Shown one piece after another: positions 25,250 to 38,379 of a stretch of 64,000 nt of DNA. This DNA is from Epiperipatus broadwayi. Lineage: Eukaryota > Onychophora > Udeonychophora > Euonychophora > Peripatidae. The first letter of the stretch is position 1; every line of letters begins with the position of its first letter. Below the pieces are notes generated by a model. That model was not told the DNA's origin, did no database searches, and saw nothing but the letters and a program-made list of their open reading frames with translations. The stretch spans positions 1,426,001 through 1,490,000 of the forward strand of contig JAQFVV010000021.1 of the NCBI GenBank assembly GCA_028023455.1, written 5' to 3'. The translations under genes were made by a program, and so were the position numbers.

Positions 25250-25970
25250 ATGATATTCTTCTTTTTAATAACATTTTTCTCTATGGAAATGAAATACAAT
25301 CTTGCTACCAAAAGATTATGGCTTTTAAATTGTTTTGATGTCTTTAAGTCTGCATCTACTTCAGAATTTTTATGCAGTCATCTTTTATTTGCCATCACCC
25401 ATTTCAGATTTTTTAGTTACTCTTCAAACTTTAAGCTTTATAATACATTAGAATATTACTTTACAGTTCTTTTTTTCTGTCACTATCAAATTAATCATTT
25501 TATCACTTAAAAAATACTTTATGAATTTTCTGACATTTCATAAAATTTATTAGTTTTATGCTTAACATGTATTTTATTATGCAAAATATTGTACCACATC
25601 AAAAATCAGAAGGAAAAAAAAAGAATAAAAATGCCTATGTATTTTGAATTTAATCCAAAGAAATGAGAATGTGTATAATGCTATGAGATGGAAAAAAGAT
25701 TGATGCTGTAGCAAAATTAATTAAATTTATGCATTATAATGATTTATTTTTTTGTTTATATATATATATATTGGAGAGCATATAATTAAAATAGTATATA
25801 TTGATGCTGCTCTTATTGCAGCTTCACTGCACAATATTTGAAAATAATCTAAAAATATTATAAAGCAAACAAAAGAATGCAAACAACATTAGCATTCTAA
25901 TGTATAAATAAACAAAACAATCCACACTATTGATTTGGTAACTTATTATATCAATAAACATCACATGATC
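25250..25970. other. AT-rich stretch with no recognised feature
   Basis: The frame at 25250-25510 has a composition like random AT-rich DNA. No other signal. Confidence 0.45.
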
Positions 25971-25977
25971 AATATGT

Positions 25978-26000
25978 ATGAAGAGTTTTGCCTGTTTAAC
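25978..26000. mobile_element. Terminal stub of foldback family C
   Basis: GAAGAGTTTTGCCTGTTTAA is the right terminus of family C. Nothing of the arm lies to its left. Confidence 0.5.
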
Positions 26001-26159
26001 TTATTATACCATTGTACTTGTGAGTTTTTGTGATTATATTCCTGTGGTTAGGTAGAGAAATCATATACAATCCAGAATTAACGCACTAGAAGAAAGACAT
26101 ATATACAATAAAAATTAAGGATGGGGAGAATAATAGATAATGAGAAATAAATAGAGAAA

Positions 26160-26740
<581 letters not shown>

Positions 26741-27310
26741 AGAAAATGAATGAATATTTGAATAAATGATTTAAAATTATCTTTTTTTTTAAATAAAAAA
26801 AAACAAACATATATGGTTGGGTAGTCCAAGTTAAAATATATTTTTTTGAAATTCATTTAACACTATTTTATCAGCATATATGATTTAGTTATTAGAAATC
26901 AAATAAAAAAATTATTAGTGGAATAAAAATTTATGCAAAAGGCAAAAATGCATTGTTTTGATAAAAAAGGGCTGAATAATTTTGATTCCAGAATTGTTTA
27001 TGTAATAGATTGGCTATGCTGATCAAATTCAAGTTCAGATCAGAGAAAAGTGTTCCAGACAGGGTAAATATTTTTTTAGTAGAATATTTTCTTTAGATAT
27101 CTGATTAATAGCTAACTATATTTCACTTGATTTTAGCTATTATTTGTTGAGGGTCCAGACTTTTAATATAGAAAGGATACATTTATTTTGATGAATCATC
27201 AAAGGTCATTGAGATATTGATGGACAGATTAAATAAATAAATAGACGATTAGTTAGGTATGATGGCAAAATAGTTATGTAAAAAAATGACAATTGGGTAC
27301 CAGAAGCTGT

Positions 27311-27390
27311 CAAGTGTTGATGGCCTAGTGGTTAGCATAGCTGCCTTAGAAGCACTTCCCGGCAAAGCATTGGACGTATGAAAAAAAAAA
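27311..27390 (+). mobile_element. tRNA-headed SINE, internally deleted
   Basis: AAGTGTTGATGGCCTAGTGG, then GTTAGCATAGCTGCCTTAGAA, matches the head at 12646. The T-arm region is largely missing (CACTTCCCGGCAAAGCATTG). The GACGTATGAAAAAAAAAA tail is present. Confidence 0.75.
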
Positions 27391-27632
27391 GAATGAATAG
27401 CTGCACGAAATGATGGATGGGTAAATCGATTATGACAGATGATTAGGTAATATGTTAAAAATAGATAGCAGGTACATAGAAAAATGGATATTTGGATGGA
27501 TGAAGGGTGCACTTGATGATGAGTGAGTAAATGAATGTATAGAATGTTAAGTGAATGATGTGAAGACATAATTTATCTTATTATAGAAAAGTGTATATAT
27601 TTCTGCATTTTTTAAAGAGAAATTTGTTTTTT

Positions 27633-27732
27633 TTCTTGTGTGCCATAGCATTAGCTGGGAAGCAAACCCGCTATCCCGGGACAACTGCTTGTAAAGCAGC
27701 TGTCGCTGACCTCTCTACCACCAATGCTTGAC
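27633..27732 (-). mobile_element. tRNA-headed SINE with target duplication
   Basis: On the minus strand: CAAGCATTGGTGGTAGAGAG (A-box region), an anticodon arm with loop TTTACAA, then GGGTTTGCTTCCC (B-box region) and an AATGCT acceptor end. A CACACAAGAAAAAAAA-type tail follows. Flanks AAATTTGTTTTTT (27620-27632) and AAATGTGTTTTTT (27733-27745) match at 12 of 13, the signature of LINE-driven insertion. An extra stretch before the T arm makes this head longer than a standard tRNA. Confidence 0.85.
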
Positions 27733-28199
27733 AAATGTGTTTTTTATTCTAGATAATCAAGAGAATTTTAAAAATATTAAAAGTAACTCCAGTATATGTT
27801 TGAGTTTGTTGTTTTAATTACTGTGAATAAATTAAGATGTCTGTGTATGTTTAAACTGACAAATTAGTTATCGAAATGAGAGATGGAAAAAAAAGGAAAA
27901 GCAGTATGATATTAATATATATATAATACAAAGTATCTTGGTAAGAAATTAGTCGGAGATCATTTTCTATAATGATGATAGTGAAGCAATATTTATTGTA
28001 GATTGATACTGATAATTGGCTCAGGATAAGAGAAGATATGCATTACAGAAGCGCTACCTTAGATATTTAAAACTTAGGGTTAGTGTATGATACTTTATTA
28101 TTAATATTCATAAATCTAAGATTTATGATTTTTTGCATATATAATTGTATACTACTTTTATACAAAAAAAAAACATAGGAATTTGTGTCAAAAGGACAA

Positions 28200-28440
28200 C
28201 AGAAGGTCAAATAGTATTGTAAGCCTTATTGTTTAGTTAGCTCAAATCGATTTCTAACATAAACACATAAATGATTGTGGATGGAGTTTGACAATGGTAA
28301 ATGAAAATGTAACAATTTACTCCAGATAAATACCCTGCATATAATAGAGATATATGAGAGATGGTGACCTGGGCCAACTGACGAGTACTGGTTCAGCATG
28401 AAATGCATCTTGGGGGATCATTTGTCTTTTATTATATCTT
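28200..28440 (+). mobile_element. Hammerhead-bearing element, family D, partial
   Basis: Shares GGATGGAGTTTGACAATGG-like and AATAGAGATATATGAGAGATG-like blocks and the hammerhead core with the copies at 54030-54685 and 58000-58375. The outer arms (AGCACAGACTTTCACAC) are not present here. Confidence 0.6.
28373..28414 (+). ncRNA. Hammerhead ribozyme, family D, best core
   Basis: Box one CTGACGA (28378-28384) and box two GAAA (28400-28403) are both canonical. Helix I is CCAA (28374-28377) with TTGG (28410-28413). Helix II is GTACTG/CAGCAT with one A-C mismatch and a G-T base pair, loop GTT. Helix III is the palindrome ATGCAT (28403-28408), and the cleavage triplet is AUC ending at 28409. This is the type I layout with a minimal helix III known from Penelope-like elements and retrozymes. 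Self-cleavage between 28409 and 28410 is inferred. Confidence 0.75.
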
Positions 28441-29400
28441 TATTTATATGAATTTGAAAAGAATGGGGAAGTGTGGAGGTGTTTATTATATCTATAAAAT
28501 CTTTTAATATACTAGGGCATTTTTGATTTTCAATCTATTTATTTATATTCTATTTCAGTGCTGTCATCTATTATAAGCCTGAGTAATCAATAGATACTAG
28601 ATAGTGCTTATTTAATCCATATCGTTTTATTCCATTCATATCTTCAGGCTAGTTTTGTATTTATGGCTTTGTCAACAAGTAATTTTCAAGTAATGCTCTT
28701 TTCATCTAACAGTCATTCTTTTATTCTGTTTTTACTTATCTGTTTTTAATAACAACTACTAGTCCAAAATTGGAAAACAACTCAATGTTTAGAATTCAAG
28801 ATAGCCGTATTGGAGTAGAATTTTATTTCTCTATAGTATTTCTGCATATTTAAATTGAAATATAAGCTTTTTCAATTACTATTGTTGGATTTCTTTTTTT
28901 TAACAACAAACATTTAGAAATATTTATGAAATGGTCCACATTTGCTTTTAGAAACTTTTTTTTTTTTTTTTTTACGTAAGCAAATTTAAAAACTGAGTTA
29001 TTTTATCCTAGTCATTACAGATGATGAAGTTTTTTTTAGAATGTGTAGTGTAAGTATATCGATGATTGGAGAATATGAATGTATACAAATCATTGCTATA
29101 AGCTAAGCATTATTAAATAATTCCCTACGTAAAGGGTGAAGTAGATTGGCTATGCTCGGAGAAAAAAGATGACCCAAATAAAGCTAAATAAAATCAGGAG
29201 GCATTGCTCAATGATAGCATACAATATTTTTTTTAAAAAAAAATGGTTAGATACTATGAAGATGGATCTTCATAAGCCAGAAGTGCACGACATGTAACAA
29301 TTCGCCATCAAATAACATAGTGAGTGGGAAACTTTCGAGCATTATAGGTGGCAAATCATAAGCTTCTGGTTAAGACCTGTAGAGGTCCCTACTTTCGCAT
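28440..29400. other. AT-rich stretch with no recognised feature
   Basis: Contains an AT run near 28958-28972. 29100-29400 is slightly richer in G+C but gave no match. Confidence 0.45.
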
Positions 29401-30510
29401 TTTGAATGGGAGAAAAAATTGATAAATAAAGCAAAGAAAAGAAAGGAATTGATAAAGAAATTAACAGTATTTTCATATAATAAATATGATGTAGCTAGAA
29501 TTATATGGAAAGGAGTTGCAGTAGCAGGGTTAACATATGATAATGATGCATTATATGTTAGTAAAAAGATATTAGATTATTTAGAAAAAGCTCAAAGGGA
29601 AGTAGGAAGACATGCATTGGATGCAGAAGTATGGACAGCAAGGGAGGCAATTCAAGGAGAAATGGGATGGTCAAGTTTTCATATGAAAGATGCAAAAAGT
29701 AAAATGAAAATGTTTGGTAGATTGCAGTTTATGGATAATAAAAGAATAGCTAAAATAGTATTTAATTGGGTTATGAGTAAAGGGCAGGTAACAAGATGGG
29801 TGAGAAAGGTAATGTGCTATGCAAAAGATTTGGATAAAAAATTTATATCAGTATATTTGTACAAAAGATGGGATGATTGTGTTAAGAGGATTATTGAGTG
29901 TTATAGTAGTAAGGAATGGGATAAAAGAATAAATTTATTAATAAAGACTAGGGAGTTAGAGAGATGGAGAAATAGTATGGAGAGTAAAAAGAGTTTAAAT
30001 ATATATAAAAATAAACAGAATATTAGGTGTGAGTTAATTTATGATAATAGTAAGGAAAGTAGTTTATTGTTTAAGGCTCGAACGGGATCTTTAGCTACAA
30101 AAGAATATACATGTAAATGGAAAAATATGGGTGATTTATTTTATAAATTATGTAAGGAAGGAATTGAAAATATTAGGCATTTGTTAATTGAATGTAAATG
30201 TTTGAAAACAGAAAGGGTACATATAATAAAGTTGTGGAAAAATAAATATGAAAAGAGTGATTATACAGAAAGTGAATTATTGGTTTTTATGCTGGGTTTG
30301 GGAAAAGATAAGGGAGATTTAGATATAAAGGTTATAGAGTTGACAAAAACTATGTTGTGGAAATGGGATAGAGCAGATTATGGGTAAATTTAGAGTGGGG
30401 AATGTAAAAGAAAGTGGCTAACAGGTTTATCTGGGCATAATTGCTGAGATATTCTTGACTTCGTTTAAGGAGAAGCCATAATACATCACATCACATCGCA
30501 CATGCTTTAG
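29400..30510 (+). mobile_element. LINE-A copy, 5'-truncated, 3' end intact
   Basis: The longest LINE-A copy in the window. It ends in the shared 3' UTR (GGTTTATCTGGGCATAATTG, then CTTCGTTTAAGGAGAAGCC) and the tail ACATCACATCACATCGCACA. The 5' part, including the reverse transcriptase, is missing. Confidence 0.9.
29419..30387 (+). CDS. LINE-A C-terminal protein, open 322-codon frame
   Basis: This is the post-catalytic part of a non-LTR reverse transcriptase. It includes AQREVGRHALDAEVW then IQGEMGWSSFHMKDA (residues about 58-95), a basic region, and a zinc knuckle LFYKLCKEGIENIRHLLIEC at about residues 240-260. In the copies at 3641 and 22883 the first residue of the knuckle is Cys (FCKLC or ICKLC). 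Here it is Tyr, so the metal site is probably damaged. The start codon only marks where the frame opens after truncation. There are no stops over 969 bases in a decayed landscape, so the insertion is young. The clade is not assigned. Confidence 0.85.
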   Translation: MINKAKKRKELIKKLTVFSYNKYDVARIIWKGVAVAGLTYDNDALYVSKKILDYLEKAQREVGRHALDAEVWTAREAIQGEMGWSSFHMKDAKSKMKMFGRLQFMDNKRIAKIVFNWVMSKGQVTRWVRKVMCYAKDLDKKFISVYLYKRWDDCVKRIIECYSSKEWDKRINLLIKTRELERWRNSMESKKSLNIYKNKQNIRCELIYDNSKESSLLFKARTGSLATKEYTCKWKNMGDLFYKLCKEGIENIRHLLIECKCLKTERVHIIKLWKNKYEKSDYTESELLVFMLGLGKDKGDLDIKVIELTKTMLWKWDRADYG

Positions 30511-30514
30511 GTTT

Positions 30515-32495
30515 ATTGCCTTAGTAAATATTAAAAAGCAATAGTATTTAGAATAAATGTATGCATTTATTTTTGCTTTAATTACATTGTTTTGAAATGA
30601 GAAGTTTTATGACATCATTGGCTGAAAAGAAAATGGATTACGAATGTAGATTTTACTACAAAATATATATAAGATCTAGAAGCAAATTCTGTCATTCATA
30701 AAACAGTATTTTACTTAAAAAAAAAAAAAATTCCAAAAAAAAAGAATAACTTTTATTAATAAAAAAAAATATGTATTAATATTTTAAAAAATGAAATATT
30801 AAAAATTTATGAATTAATGTTTGGACGCAAATCAATTTTCGGCATGGAAAATTTTTTTTATTTATAGTAAGTTATATTTTTTTGCCTGATATGAACCTGA
30901 CATAGATATGCAGAGCGTTTTAAACTAAATAATATATACAAAAACGAAAAAGAAAGGATTAGAGATGAATTTCATTATTACAAGCTACATAACGGAAGTG
31001 AAATATAATATATGCTGAGAATTTTAACGTTAACTTTAGGACATTTACGACTTTGAACTGATTAATCAACAATAGAAAAGTAAAGTCGATAAACTGAATC
31101 GTTCTAATGTTGTATGTACAACGAAAATAATGCAGAAGTTTAAGGACGCGAATGGTATAATACTCCTTATAATATAACATACGCTTGTGTGCAGCAAACC
31201 AAGAACTAATTCTATAAAGGCGGCCAAATTTTACAATTATAAAAAATAATGTGAAAAAACCTGGGTTCAAACCAGGTATTGTTGAAGTAGTTATTGAAAA
31301 AAATAAAAAAAGAACGAACAAGAGAATCATCATTTATTACACGAAGACATAACTCCGTTATGAATCAAAGAATCAATAACATACAAATAAATAAAACAAA
31401 TGTTTGTTTTAAACGTTATTTAATGTAGAATTGTTATAATTTTGATAGCTACGAGTAGGATGATAATGTGTTGAGAGTATACTGGCTATATGAAAATATT
31501 AAACTACATACTTAGTTACAGGTTCTTTTGTATTACTTATAAAAATGGCAAGCGTTCAAAATATGTACAGGAAGCTGGTTAAGATGTGCTATCAAATTAC
31601 CATGGCATCTTAATTTTATGCATTAATATAAATGATTCATGCAAAAAATACAACATTTCAAAATTATTATTAATTCAAGTCTTAAATGTGTTGTCAGTAA
31701 AGAGCATTATTTTCAGAAAGTAAGTATTGAAAAACAATACCTTAGATCAACCATCAGAAACTATGGTCCATTATAATGACAATGTGACCTATAGATTGTG
31801 CACAAGTGTAATTGTGTTTTTTTAAATTTTAATATAAATATATTAAAGTATATAAGGATGTATAAGACTGGTAGATTGTGGTAAGATAGCCAGTGTAATT
31901 ACAACATTTTTTTTCGATTATGAGTACCTCATACTATTAGAAAGAAAAACATGTTTGATATATGGCCTGCTAGAGGACTTACAAAAACCCATGTGATTCT
32001 TAGCCAAAAATATGTTCTCACCTCTGCATTAAACCTACTCCAATAAATAACAATTTAAATTTTGTCGCATATATTCCAAACTTCATTTAACTGAACACTA
32101 CCAAATTTTCAGGTTCATCACAGAGTCTGTGTTGCTAACAAACCATGCATCTTATCAAATTCCACTTATGATCTAAAAACATGCATGACATCATAATGAA
32201 ATGTTTGGATCTGTTATGCAGATGCACATTCTGCCTTTGTGTTAATGTTTACCTTTGAATCTCCTTAATTTATATATAGGTATTTTGGATTAAGCATTTA
32301 ATGATGAATACAAGTTCTTAGCATTCTTTCAATTCATTTGTGTGTGTGTGTGTATAAAAGAGATTAACAAAATATTTATCAACCTAAAAAGCTATATTAA
32401 AATTATAAGGTGGTTATTTTTAAATTTCCAATGCACATGATGAAAGTATATTCATATTCACAAATATCATTATATTGTGAAAATATACCTATGGG
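30515..32495. other. 2 kb of AT-rich sequence with no recognised feature
   Basis: 31261-31277 is an isolated CCTGGGTTCAAACCAGG, a T-arm-like hairpin with no cloverleaf around it. The 124-codon minus frame at 30959-31333 has no recognisable domain and is probably chance. Confidence 0.5.
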
Positions 32496-32499
32496 TTTG

Positions 32500-32935
32500 A
32501 AAAGAAGGGTTTTTAATGTGTTTTACTAGTTCTTATTAATGGATCTGAGACTTGGACACTTAACAGAAGAGCAATAAAGATACTTTAGGCCACTCAATGA
32601 AGTATGGAGAAAAGTATGTCAGAAGTAATAAGAAGAGATTGAAAACAACATACATGAGTGAGAGAGGAATCAGTTATTAGTGACATCATTGAAAAAATTA
32701 AGAGACTAAAGTGAAGCTGGAACAAACATTTTGTTAGAAGAGATGGTGATGAATGAGCAGTTGAAATCTTAAATTACCTAAAAAGAGACCACATGTGAGA
32801 TAGATGGATGGAATAAGGAAATTTGCTAGTGTGATGTAGAGAAGAAAGGCTAGAGATCAGAGAGGCTGAATTAAACTCAGAAACTTCATTGTGCAGTCAA
32901 TCAATAATAGTTGATAGTGATGATGATGATAAATA
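32500..32935 (+). mobile_element. RTE-type LINE B, 3' end
   Basis: Starts TTTTACTAGTTCTTATTAAT then GGATCTGAGACTTGGACAC, matching 35120-35160. It ends GATAGTGATGATGATGATAA. Many stops. Confidence 0.85.
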
Positions 32936-32939
32936 GAAA

Positions 32940-34090
32940 ATATTGTTTTTAATGTCGAATAGCATTTGTCATGTAAATGAAACTTAATAAAAAAGTTACT
33001 GAAAATATAATGAATACATAAATTTAGGATTTGTTTAAGAAAATCTATTCTTATTCAACCATTATATGCCTATAAGTAACCTGTGCATATAAGTAACCTG
33101 GTGAATCTTTGAGGAATCCTGAAGATATCTTTAAGTTTTAGTAAGTTACCTATATTTGTTTTAACTTCTTCATTATCATCCATAAGTAGAGTCGTTTTAG
33201 AAAAAAAAACTAATATAAGTCAAAGAATTAAATATTAAAGATTCGGTTTATGCTAGTTATATATGCCGATCCATAAGTTAAAAATCCATCCACATATATG
33301 CATTACAGTCTTCCGTACTTTTTATTTGTTATTCTCTGATACTAATTTCTATATTCTTCTGCAATTAACTACTTTTTGAAAGACTTCAATACTCTGTCCA
33401 ATTGTAATTCTCTATTATATTGTCTCCTGATATATTATTCCATTGAAAGCCATCAACATAAACAATTTTAGATTATCTTTGTAATAATCATTATAATACA
33501 AGCAGGATTTGTTTCTTTTATAAACATCACACTCAAATTTATTACAACATATTTTTGGGGAAAGTTTAAATTACATTTCATTCATTTCATATGTCCGATC
33601 AAATAAAAATCTACTTTACATCTTACCTGCCATATATTTCAAAATTAAATAAATTAATGATTTCACACCTAAATATAAACCAGAATTTTAATCTTGAATT
33701 TTACATATAAAATCCACATAAGCTGAAAGAACTTTTTGAAAATGTTATTAATAAATGAAGTCTGTTTGATTTATGAATATTATATGCTTTTAGATATAAC
33801 AAATTTCTACTTTTTAAAAATGTAATATTTATTAATTTTGTAATATTAGATCTGTTGCTTTATAAAGTATTTATCATTTTAGACGCTAGATTAGTTTTTG
33901 TTAAAGTTTAATGGGAAACAAGTTAACACGGGCAGTGATCAATAATTTTTATTGTTTAATAAAATTTCCATTCATAAAAGACTTCTTAAGGTTCATATCC
34001 ATTTCCTTGTATCAATTCATTTCTTTAGACTTTTCTATCAACTAATTCGTGTTATTTTTTTTCCAATTATGACATAGAGGATTTAAGAAG
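32940..34090. other. AT-rich stretch with no recognised feature
   Basis: One short tandem pair, TATAAGTAACCTGTGCA / TATAAGTAACCTGG, at 33070-33102. Nothing else. Confidence 0.5.
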
Positions 34091-34094
34091 TAAT

Positions 34095-35545
34095 TAAAAT
34101 CAAGAATTGTATAAATTATGTTGGAATTATAATTGATATATTAAAAGAAGCAGATGAAGAAATAGATTTTTTTTTAGCAAAGTTATATACCAATGGTCTA
34201 AATGATAAAGATATACCAGATGATTGGAAGAATGCAGTATTAATATTAATATTTAAAAAAGGTGATAAAGAAGATATTAGAAATTGCAGACCTATCAGCC
34301 TTTTATCAGTTTTATACAACATTTTTACCAAGATAATTACAACTCGTCTACAGAGAACATTGGATTTCCACTAACCAAGAGAACGAACTGGGATTAAAAA
34401 TGATTTTAGTAAAATATATCATATCCAGGTATTGAGAAAAGTTATAGAAAGGACAAATGAATATGAATTGTCATTATGCTTTGGATTTGTAGATTATGAA
34501 AAGGCATTTGATTCTATAAACATTTCTTCAGTGATTAAAGTATTGGGTCATCAAAGTATATATCTGAGATATTGTAATATTTTAAGGAAGATTTATAAAA
34601 ATGCAACAGGAACAATTAGATTACATAATGATACTAGGAAAATCAATATTGAAAAGGGTGTAAGACAGGGTGACTCCATATCTCTAAAACTTTTTACAGC
34701 AGTGCTGCAAGAAGTATTTTGTGGATTAAAATGGGAAGCTAAATGAGTGAAAGTAAATGGAGATTATTTAAATAATTTACATTTTACAGATGATGTAGTT
34801 GTTTTTACAAATAATGCTTTAGAGCTTCAGGAAATGTTGCAGGGGTTCTCAGATGAAAGTAGGAATGTAGGACTAAAGATAGATGTTAAAAAGACTAAAG
34901 TAATGAATGTTTAATGGAATTTTTCAAAATATAAAAATAAAGATTGATTATAATGAGTTAGAAGAAGTTAACAGTTACAAATACCTTGGTCAGTTTATTA
35001 ATAAAATGGAATGGATGAAATTAAAGAATTAAACTTGGTTGGAGTGTGTTTGGTAGAAATAATTTGATACTAAAAGGAAATATGCCTGTGTATTTGAAAA
35101 GGAAGTTTTCTAATAAATGTGTTTTACCAGTTCTTACTTATGGATCTGAGACTTGGACACTTAATAGAAAAGTAATACAGAGATTTCAGCACTCAAAGAA
35201 GTATGTAGAGAGGCATGGTGGGATTAACAAGAAGAGATCAAAAACACAATATATGGGTAAGAGAACAAACAGGTGTTACTGACCTCATTGAAAAAATGGA
35301 ATTGGGCTGGACATATTGCTAGAAGAGATGATAATATATGGACAATTAAAATCTTAAACTGGATTCCAAGAGATTGTAAAAGACTCAGAAAGAGACCACA
35401 TGTGTGGTGGATGGATGAAATAAGAAAGTGTGCAGGGGTGATGTGGAGAAGAGAACTAAAGATCAGAGAAAATGGATTGAACTTGAAGAGACCTTTATCC
35501 TGCAGTGAATTGATAACGATTGATGATGATGGTGATATACATTTA
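34095..35545 (+). mobile_element. RTE-type LINE B with reverse transcriptase region
   Basis: The longest LINE-B copy. It reads from the N-terminal part of the reverse transcriptase to the 3' end with its TGATGATGATGG tail (about 35521-35532). Six copies or fragments of this family lie in the window on both strands. Confidence 0.9.
34116..35490 (+). pseudogene. Reverse transcriptase of RTE-type LINE B
   Basis: This enzyme copies its own RNA at a nicked target. In order: IPDDWKNAVLI and FKKGDKEDIRNCRPISLLS (fingers), FVDYEKAFDS (motif A), GVRQGDSISLKLF (motif B), and LHFTDDVVVF (motif C, with FTDD in place of the usual FADD or YADD). Then come KKTKVMN, YKYLGQ-like, YGSETWTLN and WAGHIARRDDN, which is typical after the palm in this group. 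Stops at about 34374, 34743 and 34912 and frameshifts near 34910-35050 make it inactive. The apurinic endonuclease that should precede it is absent. Confidence 0.88.
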
Positions 35546-35569
35546 TTTGAACCATGTTTGCTGTTCACA

Positions 35570-38030
35570 GGGCTTTGTAAATAAGAAAGAAATAGTTTCT
35601 TATATAGAAGGTATGTGTTTGATTTGTGGGTTACATGTCATAAAGTGGCTGAAAAATAGCAAAATATATTACTTTGTGGATGGATTATTTTCAGACTTTA
35701 CATCCAAGTCTTTGACTTTCTAATTACAAACATAAGATTCACAGCAAGTTTTAGACACTTTTAGATGAATAGTTGGAGGAAATGGTCTCATTTTAGGAGC
35801 ATGTTAGCATAGAATCTTGTAGATTTACATTTGCTGAGGAAAATGATAAAATATCTTTTTTGGAAGGATATATATTTACACACACACACAAATTTTACAT
35901 AAACCTTTTCATAAGGCTTTTTATTGCTAATGTTTTATATCTCTTTGACAAAAAACAGTACTTGTTTGACATTAGCTCATATCAAATCACTTCAATTACT
36001 TTATGCTATGGTTTTTAATTGTACTTTTCATTAGTATTTGTACTCTGAAATACTTCTATGACTTTCAAATGGTTGTCCAATAATTATAAAGGAAAACGGA
36101 GGCAGCATTAAATTTTCATTTAATCTTTCCTTCCTGTAAGTATTCTTGGACTAGTGAGAAATTCCTCCAGAGGGGGGAAAAAGACTTAACATTATTAACT
36201 TCTTAGTGTGATCGGGATCATTTGCAGTAAGTTATTTTGTTGTTTATACAACATTTGTCCAGGATTAATATCTATGACTTTTAGCTATTCGTCATGTTTA
36301 TTAATAATGTCATAGTTTTTTTTTCTAAGTGATAGAATCATGCGAACCATCTTTATGTAATAGAATCATGTGATAAGTCATAGTTTTGCGTTGTTTGTCA
36401 AGTATAATATATGCGCAATGTAATACTCTTTATTTTATAAATTTCTTTGAGAAATATCTCGTCTTGACAGCTTATTGAAATTCAATTTTGAAACTGAATT
36501 TTTTCTTAAAGTAAAATGACATTTTAGATTTAAATCTTCGAATTTCTTATCGCCTGTTATTTTGATTTTAAATTTAATTTTTAAACATTTAATTTTATAC
36601 ACATGCATTAGAAGAATAAAAAATGTTTTATTAATTATTATTATTATTTTTTTTTCAATTTAGACGATTCGTTAATTTTTATAAGTTAGGTTTATCTAAC
36701 TTCCATCACTCACAATTCTTCTGTGTTTTTATATAAGAGATCATTAAAATTCAGCTTTTACGCCAGTTGTATATCATATATATTTAAATGATCGCAGGAG
36801 TGAATGATTTAACGATATCGATTGATAGCGCTATTTATATTAAATATTAGAGTATTATGCAAATTCTAAATATTCTTTTATCTATGTATATTTTAATTCA
36901 GAAGCAATGATAACTGGGGAACTGAATTTTAGTTATTATCTATATAAAAATCAATTTACTTTTGCAACTCATTTAAATAATAAATAACTAATCCAACTTT
37001 TAGATATATCATATTCAGAATTCATTATTAAAACATAGATACCAAATAAATTTATACAAAGATTTACATTTTCAATTGAAAAATTTTTTACACAACAGTC
37101 TTCTGTTTTTATGCGTCAAGTAGAATACTCAAACCATTGAGAGTCAAATTGATCACACACTCTAGAATCTCTAAATATTACTCCAACTCTTTCCATGTAA
37201 AGATAAAATAAAGATTAGCACTCAATCGGGTTAGATATCTTATTATCTCATCAGGACTGTATTTGTATGCAAATATTTGTAGAACCAGTTTCTGACCACA
37301 CTTTTATTATGGGCCCAAAAGTTTAATTTTGCAAAAAGATTTATAAGATAGTGCGATTTTTTTTTAAAAATTATAATAATAATATTAAATTAAGATACTT
37401 GAACAAATTACATAAGTAAAAAAAAAAACAGCCATCCCCCCCCCCCTTGGCTTAACCTAACAATTTGTCTTTATTATTTTTAGAAATTAAACTAATAAAT
37501 AACGTTAATTGTAACAATTTCTTAGATGTTTTAGCTATAGTAAAATCGAGAAAGTATTAGTAATAAAATTAGTCCTTAACACTAGTTTATGTAACTTTTT
37601 CAAACTTCACTTATAATTTTTTTTATTCTGTGAAAAGAATAAAAGATATGTCTACATATCCCAATTGTAAATTCAACTCCTTCCCAGTAGATTTATTTTA
37701 AAATATGAAGCACAGTATATCATTCCACTACGTTTTACAAATATTTATATTCAGTGCATCATAATTTTATTCATACAATACAGAATTTTTTGTAAATTGT
37801 TACTTTGAATGAAGGTTTACATAACTTATTAGTGACTTGGGCCCTAAAAATTCAAATATGTTCATATTCATTTGCATTGAAAGTAGTGTCACACTGCTAG
37901 ATTATAAAAACAGTTACTATCTTTTTTAACTTTCTGGATGTTATACATCATAGTTCACTATTATAATATAACACTGTCAGTTGGATTGAATGTGTAAAAT
38001 GAATGAACAATACAAGACTTTCTAGAAGGT
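35570..38030. other. 2.5 kb of AT-rich sequence with no recognised feature
   Basis: Contains a CA run at 35878-35890 and a C run at 37436-37446. No gene or element recognised. Confidence 0.5.
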
Positions 38031-38034
38031 TATT

Positions 38035-38375
38035 TTATGATCAACTTCACCATGGTTTTCATGTGAGAGGTAGATTCTTCTACACTATAAGGATTACCTC
38101 AAAGACATTTTAAAGAAAAATGGTCTCATTTGTTACCATTGGGCAGACATGGTAAAGAATAGGACACATTGAAGAGGTACAATTAGACATGGTGTTGAAG
38201 TATTTCAAAAGACAAGTTTTCTGTTGAAGAAATTATGTGGCAGCATCACAAAATATCAAATAAATTGAAAAATAGACTATCATGTTCTATATGCAGATGT
38301 ATTTTTGTTTTACAAATTGGTCTGTGTAACAATTGCAAAACTCATTTCTACAGCAGTTATTTTTTCTTTATTTCC
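38035..38375 (+). pseudogene. LINE 3' end with zinc-finger tail
   Basis: Decayed frames read RHGVEVFQKTSFLLKKLC, then SCSICRCIFVLQIGLCNNCK followed by THF. This resembles the tail of many animal LINEs, where an R.RWR..V..G...FE block is followed by a finger of the form CxxCGRxFxSRIGLxSHxRTH. It differs from the 3' ends of LINEs A, B and E here. The second half of the finger is altered (NNC where SH is usual). Confidence 0.6.
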
Positions 38376-38379
38376 TTGG

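Noticed and set aside
31255-31285. T-arm-like hairpin CCTGGGTTCAAACCAGG
   Set aside because: No D arm or acceptor stem at suitable distance on either strand. Probably chance or a tRNA fragment.
30959-31333. 124-codon minus-strand frame with hydrophobic N-terminus
   Set aside because: Phe, Leu and Ile richness is what AT-rich random DNA gives. No domain, no start context and no relatives in the window.
35224-35568. 114-codon minus-strand frame
   Set aside because: Antisense shadow of the LINE-B 3' coding region (WAGHIARRDDN frame at 35273).
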